Of a DNA stretch of 64,000 nucleotides, positions 44,889-54,570 are shown piece by piece; position 1 is the stretch's first letter, and every line of letters starts with the position of its first letter. Under the pieces are notes generated by a model. It did not search any database. It had not been told where the DNA came from and saw only the letters and a program-made list of their open reading frames with translations. This stretch comes from SIAQ01 sp964484265 (lineage in GTDB: Bacteria; Planctomycetota; Planctomycetia; Gemmatales; Gemmataceae), in NCBI GenBank assembly GCA_964484265.1, contig CAZAFH010000001.1, positions 124,001 to 188,000 on the forward strand, given 5' to 3'. The position numbers were made by a program, and so were the translations under genes.

Positions 44889-46646
44889 TTACCCCGCCTT
44901 GATGTTCGTCTCCGCGGGTTTCACAGGCGCTTCGCCTGCCTTGATGTGCGAGCTGGAAGGCGCCTTCGCATCGGCGGCGCCCGGCGCTTTGTACTGAGGA
45001 CCGAACGATTCCAACGCAGACTTCAGTTTCGCTTCCAGGTCCGGCGTCAGTTTCTTCTCGCTTACGAGCTGGTCGCGCACCTCTTTGCGTTGTTCCTTCA
45101 TGAACACCAGGAATTGCGCTTCCCACTCCGACACCTGATTGCGTGGAATCTTGTCGAGGAAGCCCTTCGCACCCGCATAAATAACCATGACCTGATCGGC
45201 GAAATGCAGCGGCTTGAATTGGCCCTGCTTGAGGATTTCGACCATGCGATAGCCGCGATCGAGATCCGCCTGCGTCGCCTTGTCGAGGTCGGTGCCAAGC
45301 TGGGCAAACGCTTCGAGTTCGCGGAACGCTGCCAGCTGAAGACGCAAGCTGCCAGCGACGGATTTCATTGCATTCGTCTGGGCCTTGCTACCGACGCGAG
45401 AGACCGACACGCCGACGTCCACTGCGGGACGCACACCGGCGAAGAACAGGTCGGGTTGCAAGTAAATCTGGCCGTCGGTGATCGAGATGACGTTGGTCGG
45501 GATATACGCCGACACTTCGCCTTCGAGCGTTTCAATGATCGGCAGCGCCGTGAGCGAACCGCCCGTGCCGACGACTTTCGCGACTTTGTGGCCCGGATAG
45601 TTTTTTACATCCTTCTTCTCGGCATGATCCTTGTCGAGCGGACCAACGTAGACTTTGCCATCCACGCCTGACTTATCGTTGACGGTTTTCGGATCGGTGC
45701 CCTCGGGCACTATGACCCAGCGCTCGGCAAGTTTCGCCGATCGCTCGAGCAGACGCGAATGGCAATAGAAAATATCGCCCGGATAAGCCTCGCGGCCTGG
45801 CGGGCGACGCACGAGCAGCGACAACTGGCGATACGCAGCGGCCTGCTTCGACAAGTCGTCGTAAACACACAGCGTGTCGCGGCCCTGATCGTACATGTAA
45901 TATTCGGCCATCGCCGTGCCAGCGTACGGCGCCAAATATTGAAGCGGAGCGGCATCGGCGGCGGAAGCGACGACGACGATGGTGTAGTCCATCGCGCCGG
46001 CGGCTCGCAAGGCTTCTACGACGCTGGCGACCTGCGATTCCTTTTGGCCGACCGCAACGTAAACGCAGATCACGTTTTCTTCGCGTTGGTTGATGATCGC
46101 ATCGATGGCGATGGCGGTCTTGCCGGTCTTGCGGTCGCCGATGATGAGCTCGCGCTGACCACGGCCGACGGGCGTCATGGCGTCGATGGCCTTGATGCCG
46201 GTCTGCAACGGTTGATTGACGGGTTGCCTGGCGGCGACGCCTGGCGCCATGAATTCGACGGGGCGCGTCTTTGATGCCGTGATCGGGCCTTTGCCGTCCA
46301 GTGGTTCGCCAATTGGGTTGACGACGCGGCCGATGACGGCGTCGCCGACGGGCACTTCAAGCAGCGTGCCGAGCGAACGGACCTCGTCGCCTTCGGTGAT
46401 GGCGAGATAGTTTCCGAGGATGATGATACCCACGGAATTCTCTTCGAGGTTGAACACCAGCCCGCGAATTCCCGAGCGGGTGAATTCGACCATTTCGCCG
46501 TTCATGGCGTTGCCCAGGCCGTACACGCGGGCGATGCCGTCGCCGACTTCGAGGACGCGGCCCACCTCGCGGGTGTCGAGTTTCTTCTCGTACGCCTGGA
46601 TTTCACTCTGCAGAACTGAAACGATCTCGTCGGGTTTGAATCTCAT
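44889..46646 (-). CDS. atpA: F-type ATP synthase subunit alpha, with insertion and tail
   Basis: The 585-residue protein is clearly the non-catalytic alpha subunit: Walker A 'GDRKTGKT' (170-177), 'VYVAVGQKESQVA' and 'GGSLTALPIIET' with 'ISITDGQIYLQPDLF'. It is about 75 residues longer than usual (about 510). An insertion of about 50 residues lies at about 310-359, just before 'GGSLTALPI', and the C-terminus carries an Ala/Pro/Lys-rich extension with 'HIKAG' and 'NIKAG'. The first codons overlap the end of atpH by 44 bases. Confidence 0.96.
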   Translation of the reverse strand: MRFKPDEIVSVLQSEIQAYEKKLDTREVGRVLEVGDGIARVYGLGNAMNGEMVEFTRSGIRGLVFNLEENSVGIIILGNYLAITEGDEVRSLGTLLEVPVGDAVIGRVVNPIGEPLDGKGPITASKTRPVEFMAPGVAARQPVNQPLQTGIKAIDAMTPVGRGQRELIIGDRKTGKTAIAIDAIINQREENVICVYVAVGQKESQVASVVEALRAAGAMDYTIVVVASAADAAPLQYLAPYAGTAMAEYYMYDQGRDTLCVYDDLSKQAAAYRQLSLLVRRPPGREAYPGDIFYCHSRLLERSAKLAERWVIVPEGTDPKTVNDKSGVDGKVYVGPLDKDHAEKKDVKNYPGHKVAKVVGTGGSLTALPIIETLEGEVSAYIPTNVISITDGQIYLQPDLFFAGVRPAVDVGVSVSRVGSKAQTNAMKSVAGSLRLQLAAFRELEAFAQLGTDLDKATQADLDRGYRMVEILKQGQFKPLHFADQVMVIYAGAKGFLDKIPRNQVSEWEAQFLVFMKEQRKEVRDQLVSEKKLTPDLEAKLKSALESFGPQYKAPGAADAKAPSSSHIKAGEAPVKPAETNIKAG

Positions 46647-47223
46647 GACTGCTACTCGCGATCAGTTGATTTCGTAAATTTTCAATGCGGGAGCGGATCG
46701 TCGCATCGTAGACTTTGTCGCCGATGCGTATCTTCAGCCCGCCCAAGAGCGATGGGTCAACGCGCATGTCGAGCACGGGTTCCAGCTGGAACTGCTCGCG
46801 AACCATGGCGCGTATGCGATTCTGGAAGTCGTCGGTCAGCGCCACGGCCGAGTGGACGATGACGTGCAGCCGACGAGCGCGTTCGTCGTGTAATTCATGT
46901 AAAGCGCTGCGGATCGGCTTGATGAGGTCGAGCCGATCGTGATCGTTGAGCACATGAAGGAACTTCTGAAAGGTATCACTCGCCCGGCCAGCGAATGCCT
47001 TGTCGATCGCTTCGGCACGCGTCCTGCGGCCGACTGCGGCGCCGGCCAAGAGCGCTTCGAGTCGGGGGTCGGTGCGAAAAACGTCAGTGACGAGCGAATC
47101 GACTTCTTCGAGGATGAGCGCCTCCGACTTGGCCGCCTCGGCAGCGTTCAGAAGCGCGGTGGCGTAGACCTTCGCCAGGCGATAAGCACTAACATCCGCA
47201 AATACTTCATGGGGTTCGGTCAT
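46603..47223 (-). CDS. atpH: F-type ATP synthase subunit delta
   Basis: The roughly 206-residue protein forms the top of the peripheral stalk. It has the N-terminal helical bundle ('AYRLAKVYATALLNAAE') and the C-terminal 'LLGGLKIRIGDKVYDATIRSRIENLR' region of the family. I chose ATG 47223; the ORF continues upstream into atpF without support. It overlaps the start of atpA. Confidence 0.93.
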   Translation of the reverse strand: MTEPHEVFADVSAYRLAKVYATALLNAAEAAKSEALILEEVDSLVTDVFRTDPRLEALLAGAAVGRRTRAEAIDKAFAGRASDTFQKFLHVLNDHDRLDLIKPIRSALHELHDERARRLHVIVHSAVALTDDFQNRIRAMVREQFQLEPVLDMRVDPSLLGGLKIRIGDKVYDATIRSRIENLRNQLIASSSHEIQTRRDRFSSAE

Positions 47224-47270
47224 GTTCGATTCCGCCGTTCGGCCCGCCTGATTGAGGCAAGCCCTCAGAG

Positions 47271-47873
47271 TCAATTCCGCGAGGACTGTGCTATTTCTTG
47301 CATCGATTCGTCGAGAAGCTTACGATGATCTTCTGCAGTGATCGATCGGCCAAGCGCCTTGGACGACATCACCGAGGCAAGCATCGCCGCCTGCTCCCAC
47401 AATTCCTTCAACGCCTGATCCTTGGCGATGTCCAGTTCACGGCGAAGACGTTCCCGTTCTGCTTGAACATCCGCCATTCCCTTGGCACGCATTTCGTTCG
47501 TCATCTCATCGGCTTTTTTGCGTGCCTCCTCCATGAGACGGGGAATTTCTTGATGCGCCTCGGCCAGTTCCTTCTGAAATTGCGCCTGACACGCCACCAT
47601 CTCATCGCGCGTTCGCTTAGCCTCTTCCAGCGAGGCTCGAATCGTCTCTTCGCGTTTTTTCAATCCATCGAGCACGGGTCCCCAGGCGTAGGCGCGCAGG
47701 ACGATCAGAAGCGTGACGAACACGACGACCGACCATAGCGCGGTGTCCCAGCGTAGATCCATCGCATTGGGCGAGGCTCCACCAGAAGAATCCGCCGCGG
47801 CCCGAGCCTCGCCGACAAAAGCAAGAACCAGGACGAAAATGAGCAGCACCGCCAATGAGCGCAATTGCACCAT
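47271..47873 (-). CDS. atpF: F-type ATP synthase subunit b
   Basis: The 200-residue protein has a hydrophobic N-terminal segment (about 6-24, signal-peptide-like, ending 'VGEARA') before the membrane helix that anchors the peripheral stalk ('TALWSVVVFVTLLIVLRAYAW', about 44-65). Then a long charged coiled coil follows to the C-terminus. Normal b subunits have only one N-terminal membrane helix, so this extra leader is unusual. Confidence 0.93.
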   Translation of the reverse strand: MVQLRSLAVLLIFVLVLAFVGEARAAADSSGGASPNAMDLRWDTALWSVVVFVTLLIVLRAYAWGPVLDGLKKREETIRASLEEAKRTRDEMVACQAQFQKELAEAHQEIPRLMEEARKKADEMTNEMRAKGMADVQAERERLRRELDIAKDQALKELWEQAAMLASVMSSKALGRSITAEDHRKLLDESMQEIAQSSRN

Positions 47874-47918
47874 GTTGGCCTCGAACAGGAGGAATGCAGG
47901 AATACCACGAAACGCAAA

Positions 47919-48260
47919 CTACGCTTTGCCGGCAATCTGAATGCAAACGATCAGAGCGAAGAATGTCGCACCTTCGAGAAGCGCGCCGATGATGATCATT
48001 GCGGTCTGCACGCGACCTGCAGTTTCCGGTTGGCGGGCCATGCTCTCAAGAGCGGCGGCGCCGATTTTGCCGAATCCCATAGCAGCGCCGATGATGACCA
48101 GGCCAGCGCCCAAACCGGCGCCCATCGCGGCGCCACCGAAAGATACCGCCGGAGCCGCTACAGTCTTCGCATCGCCGCCTTGCGCAAACACAGGCGTCGC
48201 CGACGCGAGAACCGCCACGGAAGCCAACAACAACAGGCCGATCGTCTTCACAACTTTCAT
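47919..48260 (-). CDS. atpE: F-type ATP synthase subunit c, with leader sequence
   Basis: The 113-residue protein is larger than a usual c subunit (about 75-90). Residues 1-26 look like a signal peptide ('IGLLLLASVAVLASATPVFA'). Then come the two c-ring helices: 'GLGAGLVIIGAAMGFGKIG' (Gly/Ala-rich) and 'AMIIIGALLEGATFFALIV' with the ion-binding Glu. The loop has the conserved 'ARQPE'. The Glu environment ('LLEGA') lacks the Gln/Ser set of Na+-coupled rings, so proton coupling is likely. A purine-rich AAGGAG site precedes the ATG. Confidence 0.95.
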   Translation of the reverse strand: MKVVKTIGLLLLASVAVLASATPVFAQGGDAKTVAAPAVSFGGAAMGAGLGAGLVIIGAAMGFGKIGAAALESMARQPETAGRVQTAMIIIGALLEGATFFALIVCIQIAGKA

Positions 48261-48325
48261 GGAAACTCCTTGGGAAAACAGGTCAGTTTTATCACTGGTA
48301 AGAAACCGTACTTAATCAAAATCTA

Positions 48326-49270
48326 TCAATGAGCATGCCCATGCCCGCCATGACTTTGTCCGTGATCCTCGTGGCCATGACCGTGATCGCCGTGCCCGTG
48401 ACCATGGCCATGCCCGCCAGCCAATTCATGGGAATAATGCTCCGCATGCTCAAGCACGCCGCCGAGGAAGAGCCCCGTCAAGAATGTAAACAAATACGCC
48501 TGCAGGAATGCCACGAACAATTCCAGCATGCTCAGCAGGACGACACCCACGACGCTAGCAATGGTCACCGTCCATTCCAATCCTTCACCCGCCCCGCGAA
48601 CGGCGGGAATGAACAGCATGATCGTTGCCAGCACCATATGCCCGGCGAAAAGATTCGCGAAAAGTCGGACGGACAGAACGAAGCACTTGATGATCAGGCC
48701 AAGGAACTCGATCGGCCAAAGCATCAGGCTGATGCCGACCCGCATGGCGAAAGGCATTTCCAGGTGCGGCGCAAACGAAAGAAAATGGCTCAACGCACCG
48801 AATCGCATTACACTGCTCACGTGAATGAACAGAAACGATCCAAACGCCAGGACCATTGTCGTCGCAAAACTTGCCGTCGGCGACCCAAAAAAAGGAACCA
48901 TTCCGAAGAGATTGCATGTCAGGACAAAGAGAAACACCGTCCAGAGATAATGCACATAGCGATCCGCGTCCTTGCCGATATAGGGCTTCGCAATTTCATC
49001 GCGGATGAACGTCAGGATCGACTCGAACAGATTCCAGAAGGTTCCCTTAGGCGCTTCGCCGGTTTGGATTCTTCGTGCTAGCGGGATGTAGATCCCGCAG
49101 ATCAAGCCCGCGGCAAGCATCATGATGATGGTGTACTTGGTGATGCCAAAGCCTTTGCCGCCGAAAGCCGAGCGGAAGCCTGGAAGGTGCAATTCCCAGT
49201 GCCAAACTTCGAAGATGTGCCAATCGAGCGAATCGAGCACATGGTCAAAGGCGCTAGCGGCGAAAATCAT
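48326..49270 (-). CDS. atpB: F-type ATP synthase subunit a, with His-rich tail
   Basis: The roughly 314-residue membrane protein is the stator half-channel subunit. It has the signature 'SVRLFANLFAGH' with the essential Arg. The start is the ATG at 49270 with GGAG seven bases upstream. The C-terminus ends in an extended stretch of about 40 residues built from His, Gly and Asp/Glu ('GHGHGHGHGDHGHGHEDHG'), absent from standard a subunits. It could bind Ni or Zn, or be low-complexity drift. Confidence 0.95.
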   Translation of the reverse strand: MIFAASAFDHVLDSLDWHIFEVWHWELHLPGFRSAFGGKGFGITKYTIIMMLAAGLICGIYIPLARRIQTGEAPKGTFWNLFESILTFIRDEIAKPYIGKDADRYVHYLWTVFLFVLTCNLFGMVPFFGSPTASFATTMVLAFGSFLFIHVSSVMRFGALSHFLSFAPHLEMPFAMRVGISLMLWPIEFLGLIIKCFVLSVRLFANLFAGHMVLATIMLFIPAVRGAGEGLEWTVTIASVVGVVLLSMLELFVAFLQAYLFTFLTGLFLGGVLEHAEHYSHELAGGHGHGHGHGDHGHGHEDHGQSHGGHGHAH

Positions 49271-49311
49271 CCGAGTCTCCAGCAAACGATGCAGGCTTCA
49301 ATTAGTCGCGG

Positions 49312-49692
49312 CTACAACTTCTTTTCTTGGTGCTGGTTGGCAACCAACAGCGTGATCTCAAACGCCAACAACCCGAGGTAGAACAACAATATCCAGTACC
49401 AGAACGCAGAGCCAAACAAGTCAGCGCGGGTAGTGGTGAGTAAATATCCCCCGCCCAGGGCAATCATCATCCGGACGCCCGACCCGCCCATGCTTGCCGT
49501 CAGCTGCATTTCTGGCGTCGATCGATACGACACAACCACCCACACCAGCGTTGCCGTCGATGGAATGAACGCCAAGGCGAAGGCGACGCCTGCTTCCAGC
49601 AGCACTGATTCACCCAGTGCCGCGAACCCCAACCCGATCGCCACAGTTCCGAAAAGCAACGACCCACCGACAAAAAGGCCGACGCTCTTCAT
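49312..49692 (-). CDS. AtpI-like small membrane protein
   Basis: The 126-residue protein has four predicted membrane helices (about 3-25, 30-52, 72-95 and 98-118), the layout of the ATP synthase I protein. AtpI is thought to help assemble the c-ring. The ATG is at 49692 and overlaps the end of the upstream gene by four bases. Placement just before atpB is the usual position for atpI. Confidence 0.72.
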   Translation of the reverse strand: MKSVGLFVGGSLLFGTVAIGLGFAALGESVLLEAGVAFALAFIPSTATLVWVVVSYRSTPEMQLTASMGGSGVRMMIALGGGYLLTTTRADLFGSAFWYWILLFYLGLLAFEITLLVANQHQEKKL

Positions 49693-49922
49693 GGCGGTCC
49701 TTTCGTCTGCGATTCGTCCCGGTCTCGCCGGTTCAGCAACACAATCATGTGGACCAATCCACCAGCGAAACCGAACACGGCCATCACGGCGGTTATCCAG
49801 GGCGATACACCGAGCCAATCGTCAAGGTAAGCCCCCACGGCAATGGGAGCTGCCATCTCGATGCCGATTTGCGCAAGCGAATAATAAAAACTCAGTTCGC
49901 GCGGTTTCGGGTCCTGTGACAT
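49689..49922 (-). CDS. AtpZ-like ATP synthase accessory protein
   Basis: The 77-residue protein has 'LAQIGIEMAAPIAVGAYLDDWLGVSPWITAVMA' with two membrane helices, as in AtpZ-type accessory proteins. I chose ATG 49922 because of the good GGAGG just upstream. It is the first gene of the operon and overlaps atpI by ATGA. Confidence 0.78.
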   Translation of the reverse strand: MSQDPKPRELSFYYSLAQIGIEMAAPIAVGAYLDDWLGVSPWITAVMAVFGFAGGLVHMIVLLNRRDRDESQTKGPP

Positions 49923-49967
49923 CGGTCGGCCCCTCCTTACGGGACCTTCCTCCAACGACGCAGATTT

Positions 49968-49998
49968 ATTATTTTGAAAAATGTCGGGCCAACGTCAA
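49968..49998 (-). promoter_or_regulatory. Candidate sigma-70-type promoter of the atp operon
   Basis: On the minus strand TTGACG (49993-49998) is followed after 19 bases by AATAAT (49968-49973), about 46 bases before the AtpZ-like ATG. Spacing is a little long; the hexamers are good. Prediction by eye only. Confidence 0.3.
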
Positions 49999-50203
49999 TG
50001 CACTCTTCGTGAATTTTTTCGCAAAGTCGCCAAAAAGTACCCTGCCTTACATCGCAACGTTGAAATTGGCAACGAGATGCTGTCCGTCAAGCACCCCATT
50101 TGGCCGATACTTACCCTTGGGTAAGATGTTCGCATCACAGAGGTAATTCCGCGTATCGGCCCATCATTGCATGATTTTTTATTGTTCTCGCGCAAATTTC
50201 ATA

Positions 50204-50233
50204 TTGACGCTCCTACCGCGAAAAATGTATCAT
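50204..50233 (+). promoter_or_regulatory. Candidate promoter toward the DUF4912 gene
   Basis: TTGACG (50204-50209), 18-base spacer, TATCAT (50228-50233). It lies about 330 bases before the ATG at 50563, so a long leader would be implied. Confidence 0.3.
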
Positions 50234-50562
50234 CGGTGAAAATTAGATAATCCCTCATAGCCGCTGCGATCTGACCTCCATCACCCTGCCGTCTCGTTTG
50301 CTAAATCTTCCGATCGCTGGAGAAAATACGCTTTGCGGATGTAAATTTTCGCTCATCGGCGAGCCGGGAGCGTAAGACGGGAGTAAATCGACCATTACTT
50401 CGCGTTCCTCCTGTCGCTCACGCTCTTGGCTCGCCAGAAATTGCTGTCTCACCCGAATCGCGGCGGGGCTCTCCCTCCCAATGGATGTTCGGGTTCAACA
50501 CCACGGAAGGTTGGCCGTGCGACTGGTTATCATCCGGTCCACAACCGTCTGATTGGTGTCCC

Positions 50563-51600
50563 ATGTCGATCAAAAAATGGCGTTTGCTCAATCGCCGTGA
50601 ATTGCAACAGCTCGCCCACAAAAAAGGCATCACTGGCTCCGGGCGGCTTTCACGCGAAGATCTCATCTCGGCCCTGGAACGGCAGGCGAAGGCGAATCCC
50701 CGACGAAAACTCAGGCCCGTCACGAACGGCGCGGTGCTGCACGCCAAACCAACCGCCGCTGAATCACCTCCCAAGAGTCCCAAAGATCTGGCGGCAAAAG
50801 TCGGCAAGGACCGCATCGTTTGCATGGTTCGCGATCCCTATTGGCTGCACGCATTCTGGGAACTCACTCGCCAGTCGATCGAGCGCGCCGAGGCGGCATT
50901 AGGCCAGAACTGGCATGGCGCCAGGCCGATTCTTCGCTTGATTTCCGTCACGCCTTGCGAGGTTCATCAAACGGTCGAGAAGGCGATCCGCGATATCGAA
51001 ATCCACGGCGGCTGCAACAACTGGTACATTGAAGCTCCCAATCCGCCCTGCTCCTACCGGGTGGATATCGGTTATTTAGCCAAGAACGGGCAGTTCTTCA
51101 CCCTCGGACGCTCCAATATCGTGACCACGCCGCGACCGGGGATGACTGACACTCTCGACGACAACTGGGCAGACTTCGATTTTGAACAGGCGAGCAAAAT
51201 CCTCGCGATGTCAGGCGGGTTCGATCCCAGCGTGTGCAGTCTCGAACTCAAGCAACTCTTTGAGGAACGCCTGCGCCGCCCGATTGGCACGCCGACGGAG
51301 AACGCTCTTGGCCCAAGTGCGTGCATGTTTGGCAAGGAGCGCCGATTCGATTTCCAGCTTCATGCCGAGTTGATTCTTCAGGGCGTGACCGAACCCGGCG
51401 CCACGGTGATTTTGGGAAGCGAACCGATCAAGCTGCGCAAAGACGGAACGTTCACGATTCGCGTCATCCTGCCCGAAGGCCGACATATCTTTACCGCGGA
51501 GGCTGTTAGCGCCGATGGCGTCGACGAACGCAAGATCGTCCTGGCCGTCGAACGCAACACTCGACTCCTCGAACCGGTGACGAACGAACTCGATGAGTAG
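50563..51600 (+). CDS. DUF4912 protein with SAP/Rho-N-like N-terminus
   Basis: The roughly 345-residue protein begins with a Rho-N/SAP-like helical segment ('LNRRELQQLAHKKGITGSGRLSREDLISAL'). A DUF4912 domain follows (about 75-190; 'RDPYWLHAFWELT', 'GCNNWYIEAPNPPCSYRVDIGYL'). A C-terminal beta region has 'GATVILGSEPIKLRKDGTFTIRVILPEGRH'. DUF4912 proteins are of unknown function, found in planctomycetes and other bacteria, sometimes together with glycogen or alpha-glucan genes. The ATG at 50563 is chosen over 50485 because of the conserved start. It converges on the NikL-like gene, 17 bases away. Confidence 0.75.
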   Translation: MSIKKWRLLNRRELQQLAHKKGITGSGRLSREDLISALERQAKANPRRKLRPVTNGAVLHAKPTAAESPPKSPKDLAAKVGKDRIVCMVRDPYWLHAFWELTRQSIERAEAALGQNWHGARPILRLISVTPCEVHQTVEKAIRDIEIHGGCNNWYIEAPNPPCSYRVDIGYLAKNGQFFTLGRSNIVTTPRPGMTDTLDDNWADFDFEQASKILAMSGGFDPSVCSLELKQLFEERLRRPIGTPTENALGPSACMFGKERRFDFQLHAELILQGVTEPGATVILGSEPIKLRKDGTFTIRVILPEGRHIFTAEAVSADGVDERKIVLAVERNTRLLEPVTNELDE

Positions 51601-51617
51601 GCCAAGCGAGAAATCGG

Positions 51618-52124
51618 TCACTCGGTCCGTGGAGCGGCTTGGCGAATTCGCGAAACCAGCAAAAAAGCCGCGCTCGCTCCGGCGATGATAACGAGGCCGA
51701 GCGCGATGCTGCCCCACGGCGTGCTTGTTTGTTCCTCTTTGGATTCAACGGTCGGCGGATCGCTTGGCGCTTTGGCATTGCCTTTTATTGGCGACGATTC
51801 TGATTTTCGCTCGACGATTGGAACCGTCAATTTCTTCCGTGCGCGATGTCCCGCACCGGCATCGAGATGCACGATATAGTCGCCGGATTTGGGAGCCGCA
51901 AACGTCCAGATCCCCTTCGCGTCCGTCAAGCCCTCGGCGACGACGGCGTTCACCTCATCGACGACCTTCACCTTGGCCATTCCCGCCGGGACGTCCCCCT
52001 CGAAAAAGGCTTCGACCACAATTTGATCGCCGCGCGAGGCAAATGCCATGAGAACCCGATGCGCGAACGCCGGCGGAACGGCAACGATGAGCAGAGCCAA
52101 CGCGATTAGATGGATACGGAGCAT
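51618..52124 (-). CDS. NikL/CbiL-like membrane-anchored protein
   Basis: The 168-residue protein has a signal peptide (1-21, ending 'PPAFA'), and the mature part would begin with His ('HRVLMAF'). An Ig-like beta domain (about 25-100, with 'VEAFFEGDVPAGMAKVKVVD' and 'GLTDAKGIWTFAAPKSGDY') follows, and 'AGAGHRARKKL'. A hydrophobic helix is near the C-terminus (about 137-158). This is the layout of NikL/CbiL periplasmic proteins of nickel/cobalt ECF transporters, in which the N-terminal His helps bind metal. No transporter genes are nearby, so it may be an orphan. Confidence 0.6.
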   Translation of the reverse strand: MLRIHLIALALLIVAVPPAFAHRVLMAFASRGDQIVVEAFFEGDVPAGMAKVKVVDEVNAVVAEGLTDAKGIWTFAAPKSGDYIVHLDAGAGHRARKKLTVPIVERKSESSPIKGNAKAPSDPPTVESKEEQTSTPWGSIALGLVIIAGASAAFLLVSRIRQAAPRTE

Positions 52125-52193
52125 GAATGCCTCAAGAGACCGTGAGCGAGTAAAGTGATACTATGCACGGTCAACAATGATAAAACTGGCGAA

Positions 52194-52259
52194 CCTAGCC
52201 GCCTAAGCGGCAGGTTGAACTGACGATTGCAAATTCAACCTGCCGCTTACGCGGCTAGG
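52194..52259. repeat. 26-bp inverted repeat with nested palindromes
   Basis: Arms 52194-52219 and 52234-52259 are reverse complements with one mismatch over 26 bases and a 14-base loop. Each arm contains its own GCCGC...GCGGC-type palindrome. Could act as a terminator for the NikL-like side or be a REP-like dispersed element. Confidence 0.8.
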
Positions 52260-52388
52260 CTCGCCTGGTGTCTCAATTTAATATCGTGATAGCAATCCAC
52301 TTTGAAGATGGGAAGTCGCTACGGAAAGTGCCGACCGAGATGCCGTTTCGCATTTGGCAGAATGGGCAAAATAATCGGGCGATTTTTC

Positions 52389-52416
52389 TTGTTTTTTGGT
52401 AATTGTCCTGTATTAT
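52389..52416 (+). promoter_or_regulatory. Candidate promoter of the moxR operon
   Basis: TTGTTT (52389-52394), 16-base spacer, TATTAT (52411-52416), about 63 bases before the moxR ATG. Spotted by eye; spacing is acceptable. Confidence 0.35.
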
Positions 52417-52479
52417 CTCTAAACCCACCAAACGTAGTTTCTCCGTATTGACCTCTTTTACACACGCAGGAAACCCACC

Positions 52480-53520
<1,041 letters not shown>

Positions 53521-53625
53521 GAAATCTGCCGCTCGTGGCTGGGCGCTCAACATGGCACCGTGCTGAGCGCCTCATTGCGAGCCGGGAAGTCTAAACACCT
53601 TTCGGATTTTACGGACGTTTGACTA

Positions 53626-54522
53626 ATGGCGCTAACGACCTATTTGAAACCCGATGTCATCGCTCGTGCCGAGGCGCTAGGGGTCCAGGCGCGCACCATC
53701 GTTGAGGGCATGCGCGTCGGCGACCACAAAAGCCCCTATCGCGGGTTTTCGGTGGAATTCGTTCAGCATCGCGAATATGTACCTGGCGATGACATCCGCC
53801 ACATCGACTGGAAGAGCTACGGCCGATCGGAACGCTACACGATCAAGCAATACGAGCAGGAAACGAATTTCACAGCGCACTTGATGGTCGATGCGAGTCG
53901 ATCGATGCTGTACGGCGAAGGCGCGACGAACAAGCTGGAATACGCCAAGGTGCTGACGGCCTGTTTGTCATACTTAATCATCCATCAGCGCGATAGCATC
54001 GCCCTGAACATTTTTGACGCCGGGTGGCGCGATCGGCTTCCTGCCAGCAGTCAAATGGGGCATGTGCAGACAATCCTGCATACGCTCGAATCAGTGGAGC
54101 CTCGCGACAAAAACTCGATGGGGCCATTGATCCACGACGTCGCAAACCAGGCACGCCGGCGCGGTCTGTTCTTCCTGATTTCGGACTGCTTCGACGACGT
54201 CGATTCGATTCTGGGAGGATTGCAACACCTTCGATTTTCCGGGCACGAGGTCATCGTGTTTCATGTCATGCATCCCGACGAACTCGATTTCCCGTTCAAC
54301 GGCATGGTCAAGTTCGACGCGATGGAAGAGAAGATGCATCTGTTGACCAGGCCGCAACTCATCCGCCCCAATTACCTGCGAGCCTTGAAAAAATTCATCG
54401 ACGAATTGCAGCAGGGCTGCGAGCGGAATCGCTGCGACTATGTCCAAGTGAATACGGGAAAACCCCTGGTCGAGACTTTGACGGAGTACCTGGCCCGGCG
54501 ATTGCGCACGCGGGTGGTTTGA
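53626..54522 (+). CDS. DUF58 protein
   Basis: The 298-residue protein matches the DUF58 family by 'GDDIRHIDWKSYGRSERYTIKQYEQE' and the VWA-like stretch 'LMVDASRSMLYG'. The latter keeps a partial MIDAS motif (DxSxS). DUF58 genes are nearly always next to moxR genes and are thought to work with the ATPase at the membrane. It starts 105 bases after moxR and 48 bases before the BatA-like gene. Confidence 0.93.
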   Translation: MALTTYLKPDVIARAEALGVQARTIVEGMRVGDHKSPYRGFSVEFVQHREYVPGDDIRHIDWKSYGRSERYTIKQYEQETNFTAHLMVDASRSMLYGEGATNKLEYAKVLTACLSYLIIHQRDSIALNIFDAGWRDRLPASSQMGHVQTILHTLESVEPRDKNSMGPLIHDVANQARRRGLFFLISDCFDDVDSILGGLQHLRFSGHEVIVFHVMHPDELDFPFNGMVKFDAMEEKMHLLTRPQLIRPNYLRALKKFIDELQQGCERNRCDYVQVNTGKPLVETLTEYLARRLRTRVV

Positions 54523-54570
54523 TTGCAATTTAGCCCGCCAATTATGGCGGGTACGGATATATGAGGTTTT

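Larger units (their letters stand above)
49923..50562. other. Divergent intergenic region of the atp operon and DUF4912 gene
   Basis: These 640 bases contain no convincing gene. Candidate promoters lie on both strands, one close to the atp operon. A dispersed GC-rich motif ('GAGCCGGGAGCGTAAG') is at about 50351-50366. A motif resembling it is at about 24587-24607. Confidence 0.5.
52125..52479. other. Intergenic region with long hairpin repeat
   Basis: A 355-base stretch before the moxR gene with no gene. It carries the 26-base inverted repeat at 52194-52259 and a candidate promoter just upstream of moxR. Confidence 0.55.
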
